Below, one piece after another: positions 5,824-7,521 of a stretch of 7,521 nucleotides of DNA. This stretch comes from Halodesulfurarchaeum sp. GTDB taxonomy: Archaea > Halobacteriota > Halobacteria > Halobacteriales > Halobacteriaceae. Position numbers and translations under genes: made by a program. Below the pieces are notes generated by a model. It was not told the DNA's origin. It saw only the letters and a list, made by a program, of their open reading frames with translations, and searched no databases. The stretch lies in assembly GCA_018334775.1 (NCBI GenBank), contig JAGXLJ010000052.1, positions 1 to 7,521 of the forward strand. Direction: 5' to 3'. Position 1 is the first letter of the stretch. Each line of letters opens with the position of its first letter.

Positions 5824-7521
5824 ATGGCTCACACAACGACCGAGACTCCACAAGCAACCGTGTCCGTGGAAAACATCGGTGGTATCTCCGAAACGTCTAT
5901 CTCACTTTCACCGGGGGTCACCGTCCTCAAAGGCGAAAACGCGACAAACCGAACCTCTTTTCTTCAGGCGGTTATGGGCGCACTCGGAAGCGATAAACCC
6001 TCGATCAAAGCGGATGCCGACGCTGGGCGGGTCGAACTACAGATCGGAAATACCACCTACACACGCCGGTTCGAACGTACCGGAACCGGTGTCCGAGCCA
6101 GTGGGGAGCCGTATCTCGACGATCCAACCCCGGCCGACACGTTCGCCTTTCTCCTCGAAACAAATGCAGCCAGACAGGCGGTGATCAGACGGCGTGATCT
6201 GCGCTCGGTGATCATGGAACCCATCGATACGACGGCGATTCAGGCCGAAATCACCCATAAACAGGCTCGCAAATCACAACTTGACGAACAGATCGCCGAG
6301 CTGGACTCCCTGCGAAGTCAGCAACCCGAACTCACGGAGCGTAAAACTCGAATCGAAGCCGACATCGAAGACAAGCGGGCGGAACTCGAGGCGGTTCGCG
6401 AGGAAATAGCGGGAGCCGAAGCGGATCTTACCGAAACGAAAGAGACCAAAGACGCGATGGAAGCAGCCTTCGAGGAGGTCCAAATGCTGCGCTCAGATCT
6501 CGCCTCCGTCAGGGACCGTCTGGACGCCGAACGGAACAGTCTCACCGAAGCGCGGACCGAACAAGACGAGTTAGCGGCCGAACTCGAATCAGCACCCGAA
6601 TCGGTCCGTGACAAACGAGGCGAACTCGAAAACCGCGTCTCAACACTCCGGGAGACCAAATCCCGCCTCGAGTCGGCAGTGAGCGAACTGCAAAACCTCG
6701 TGCAGTACAACGAGGACCTTATCGATGGCGAGGAGAGCATCCTCACAGAGTTGGACGGAGATACCACTGCAGTAACAGACCAGCTGGTCGGCTCCGATTC
6801 AGTAACCTGCTGGACCTGTGGCTCATCGGTCGAGCGCTCCCAGATCATCGGAACGATCGATCGACTTCGCGAACTGCAATCTGACAAGCTGGATCGAATT
6901 TCGGACCTTGAAACAGAAATCGACTCAGTGAGAGAGGACATCGAACAGCTCGAGGAACAGATGGATCGTCGCCAGGAACTCGAACACCAGCTGGATCGCA
7001 CCGAGAACGAAATCGAGTCTCGTGTCGAGACGATCGAGGGCCTCGAAAAGAGACGAGACGAATTGGAGACCGAAATCGAGTCCACGGAGGCCGAAATCGA
7101 GTCCCTTGAGTTCGCCCAGAGCCACGATGAACTCCTAGATCTCCACCAAACGGCCAACCGACTCGAGATCGAGATCGAACAACTGGAAACCGACCGGGAC
7201 GAGATCGAATCACAACTCAAGGACATCGTGGATCGGCTGGAACGGCAAGATGAACTCGAGACCGAACGCGAGTCGGTGACCGAGGTCCTCACAGAGTTGC
7301 GAACGCGGGTCGAACGGATCGAAACGGAAGCCATCGCTGAGTTCAACGATCGAATGGAAGAGATCCTCGACATCATGGGGTATGAAAACATCGCTCGCAT
7401 CTGGATCGAACGGCGTGGTGCAGAGGAACGCAGCGAGACGGAGTTTCACATGCACGTCGTTCGGAATGACCGCTCTGGGACCGAATACGAGGACTCCATC
7501 GACCACCTGAGCGAAAGCGAG
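5824..7521 (+). CDS. Archaea-specific SMC-related protein (Rad50/SMC-like ATPase with zinc hook), 3' truncated by the window
   Basis: There are 566 codons without a stop; the gene runs off the right edge. The order is that of an SMC/Rad50-like ATPase. An N-terminal ATPase lobe carries a P-loop-like GENATNRTS at 37-45. A long first coiled coil (about 140-320) is followed by a CWTC zinc hook at Cys329 and Cys332, a returning coil (about 340-525), then the C-terminal lobe (RIWIERRGAEE and beyond). The last visible residues, LSESE (562-566), should be the ABC signature; Walker B and the D-loop lie outside. In the P-loop, Asn replaces the last Gly and Arg replaces the catalytic Lys, which as I recall is typical of this haloarchaeal family. 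Such genes often neighbour the cell-shape factor rdfA, so rdfA may follow or lie near. The protein probably dimerises through zinc and acts on DNA or cell structure; its exact role is unsure. No link to the corrinoid genes is evident. Confidence 0.88.
   Translation, partial: MAHTTTETPQATVSVENIGGISETSISLSPGVTVLKGENATNRTSFLQAVMGALGSDKPSIKADADAGRVELQIGNTTYTRRFERTGTGVRASGEPYLDDPTPADTFAFLLETNAARQAVIRRRDLRSVIMEPIDTTAIQAEITHKQARKSQLDEQIAELDSLRSQQPELTERKTRIEADIEDKRAELEAVREEIAGAEADLTETKETKDAMEAAFEEVQMLRSDLASVRDRLDAERNSLTEARTEQDELAAELESAPESVRDKRGELENRVSTLRETKSRLESAVSELQNLVQYNEDLIDGEESILTELDGDTTAVTDQLVGSDSVTCWTCGSSVERSQIIGTIDRLRELQSDKLDRISDLETEIDSVREDIEQLEEQMDRRQELEHQLDRTENEIESRVETIEGLEKRRDELETEIESTEAEIESLEFAQSHDELLDLHQTANRLEIEIEQLETDRDEIESQLKDIVDRLERQDELETERESVTEVLTELRTRVERIETEAIAEFNDRMEEILDIMGYENIARIWIERRGAEERSETEFHMHVVRNDRSGTEYEDSIDHLSESE

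Noticed and set aside
6318..7400. 360-codon minus-strand ORF opposite the SMC-like gene
   Set aside because: The translation is almost entirely Ser/Arg-rich, the antisense shadow of Glu/Asp/Arg-rich coiled coil. The plus strand encodes a clear ATPase.
1..7521. CRISPR arrays, tRNA or rRNA genes, insertion sequences
   Set aside because: No regularly spaced repeats, no cloverleaf-like segment with a TTCGA arm, and no transposase-like protein were seen on either strand.

Overview
The window looks like a piece of a haloarchaeal genome. The predicted proteins are strongly acidic (Asp/Glu-rich) and the DNA is moderately GC-rich. Several starts have short or no leaders, with T-rich box-A-like elements about 25-30 bases upstream. 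The last gene belongs to a family I know only from halophilic archaea, the archaea-specific SMC-related proteins. I cannot name the genus.

Layout. 1-133: the 3' end of a plus-strand gene whose Cys-rich tail recalls corrinoid-activation (MetH activation-like) proteins; this is tentative. 311-568: a short ORF that looks like only the C-terminal end of a uroporphyrinogen-decarboxylase/MtaA-type methyltransferase, probably a remnant. 569-890: no gene seen. 891-2090: a major facilitator superfamily transporter. 2179-3027 (minus): a pterin-binding methyltransferase of the AcsE/MtgA type. 3227-3883 (plus, divergent): a MtgC/MtbC-type corrinoid protein. 3974-4801: a DUF1638 protein. 4934-5716: an IclR-family regulator. 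5824 to the right edge: an SMC/Rad50-like ATPase with a zinc hook, cut off inside its ABC signature motif.

How the genes fit together. The centre reads as a one-carbon module. A substrate-specific methyltransferase, not in the window, would load a methyl group on the corrinoid protein. The MtgA-like enzyme would then move the methyl from the corrinoid to a folate. DUF1638 proteins, as I recall, often accompany such corrinoid methyltransferase genes. The transporter may import the methylated substrate and the IclR protein may regulate the set; both are inferences from position. The UroD/MtaA-like remnant and the possible activation-protein tail at the left edge suggest that the corrinoid theme continues leftward. 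The SMC-like gene appears to be a separate unit.
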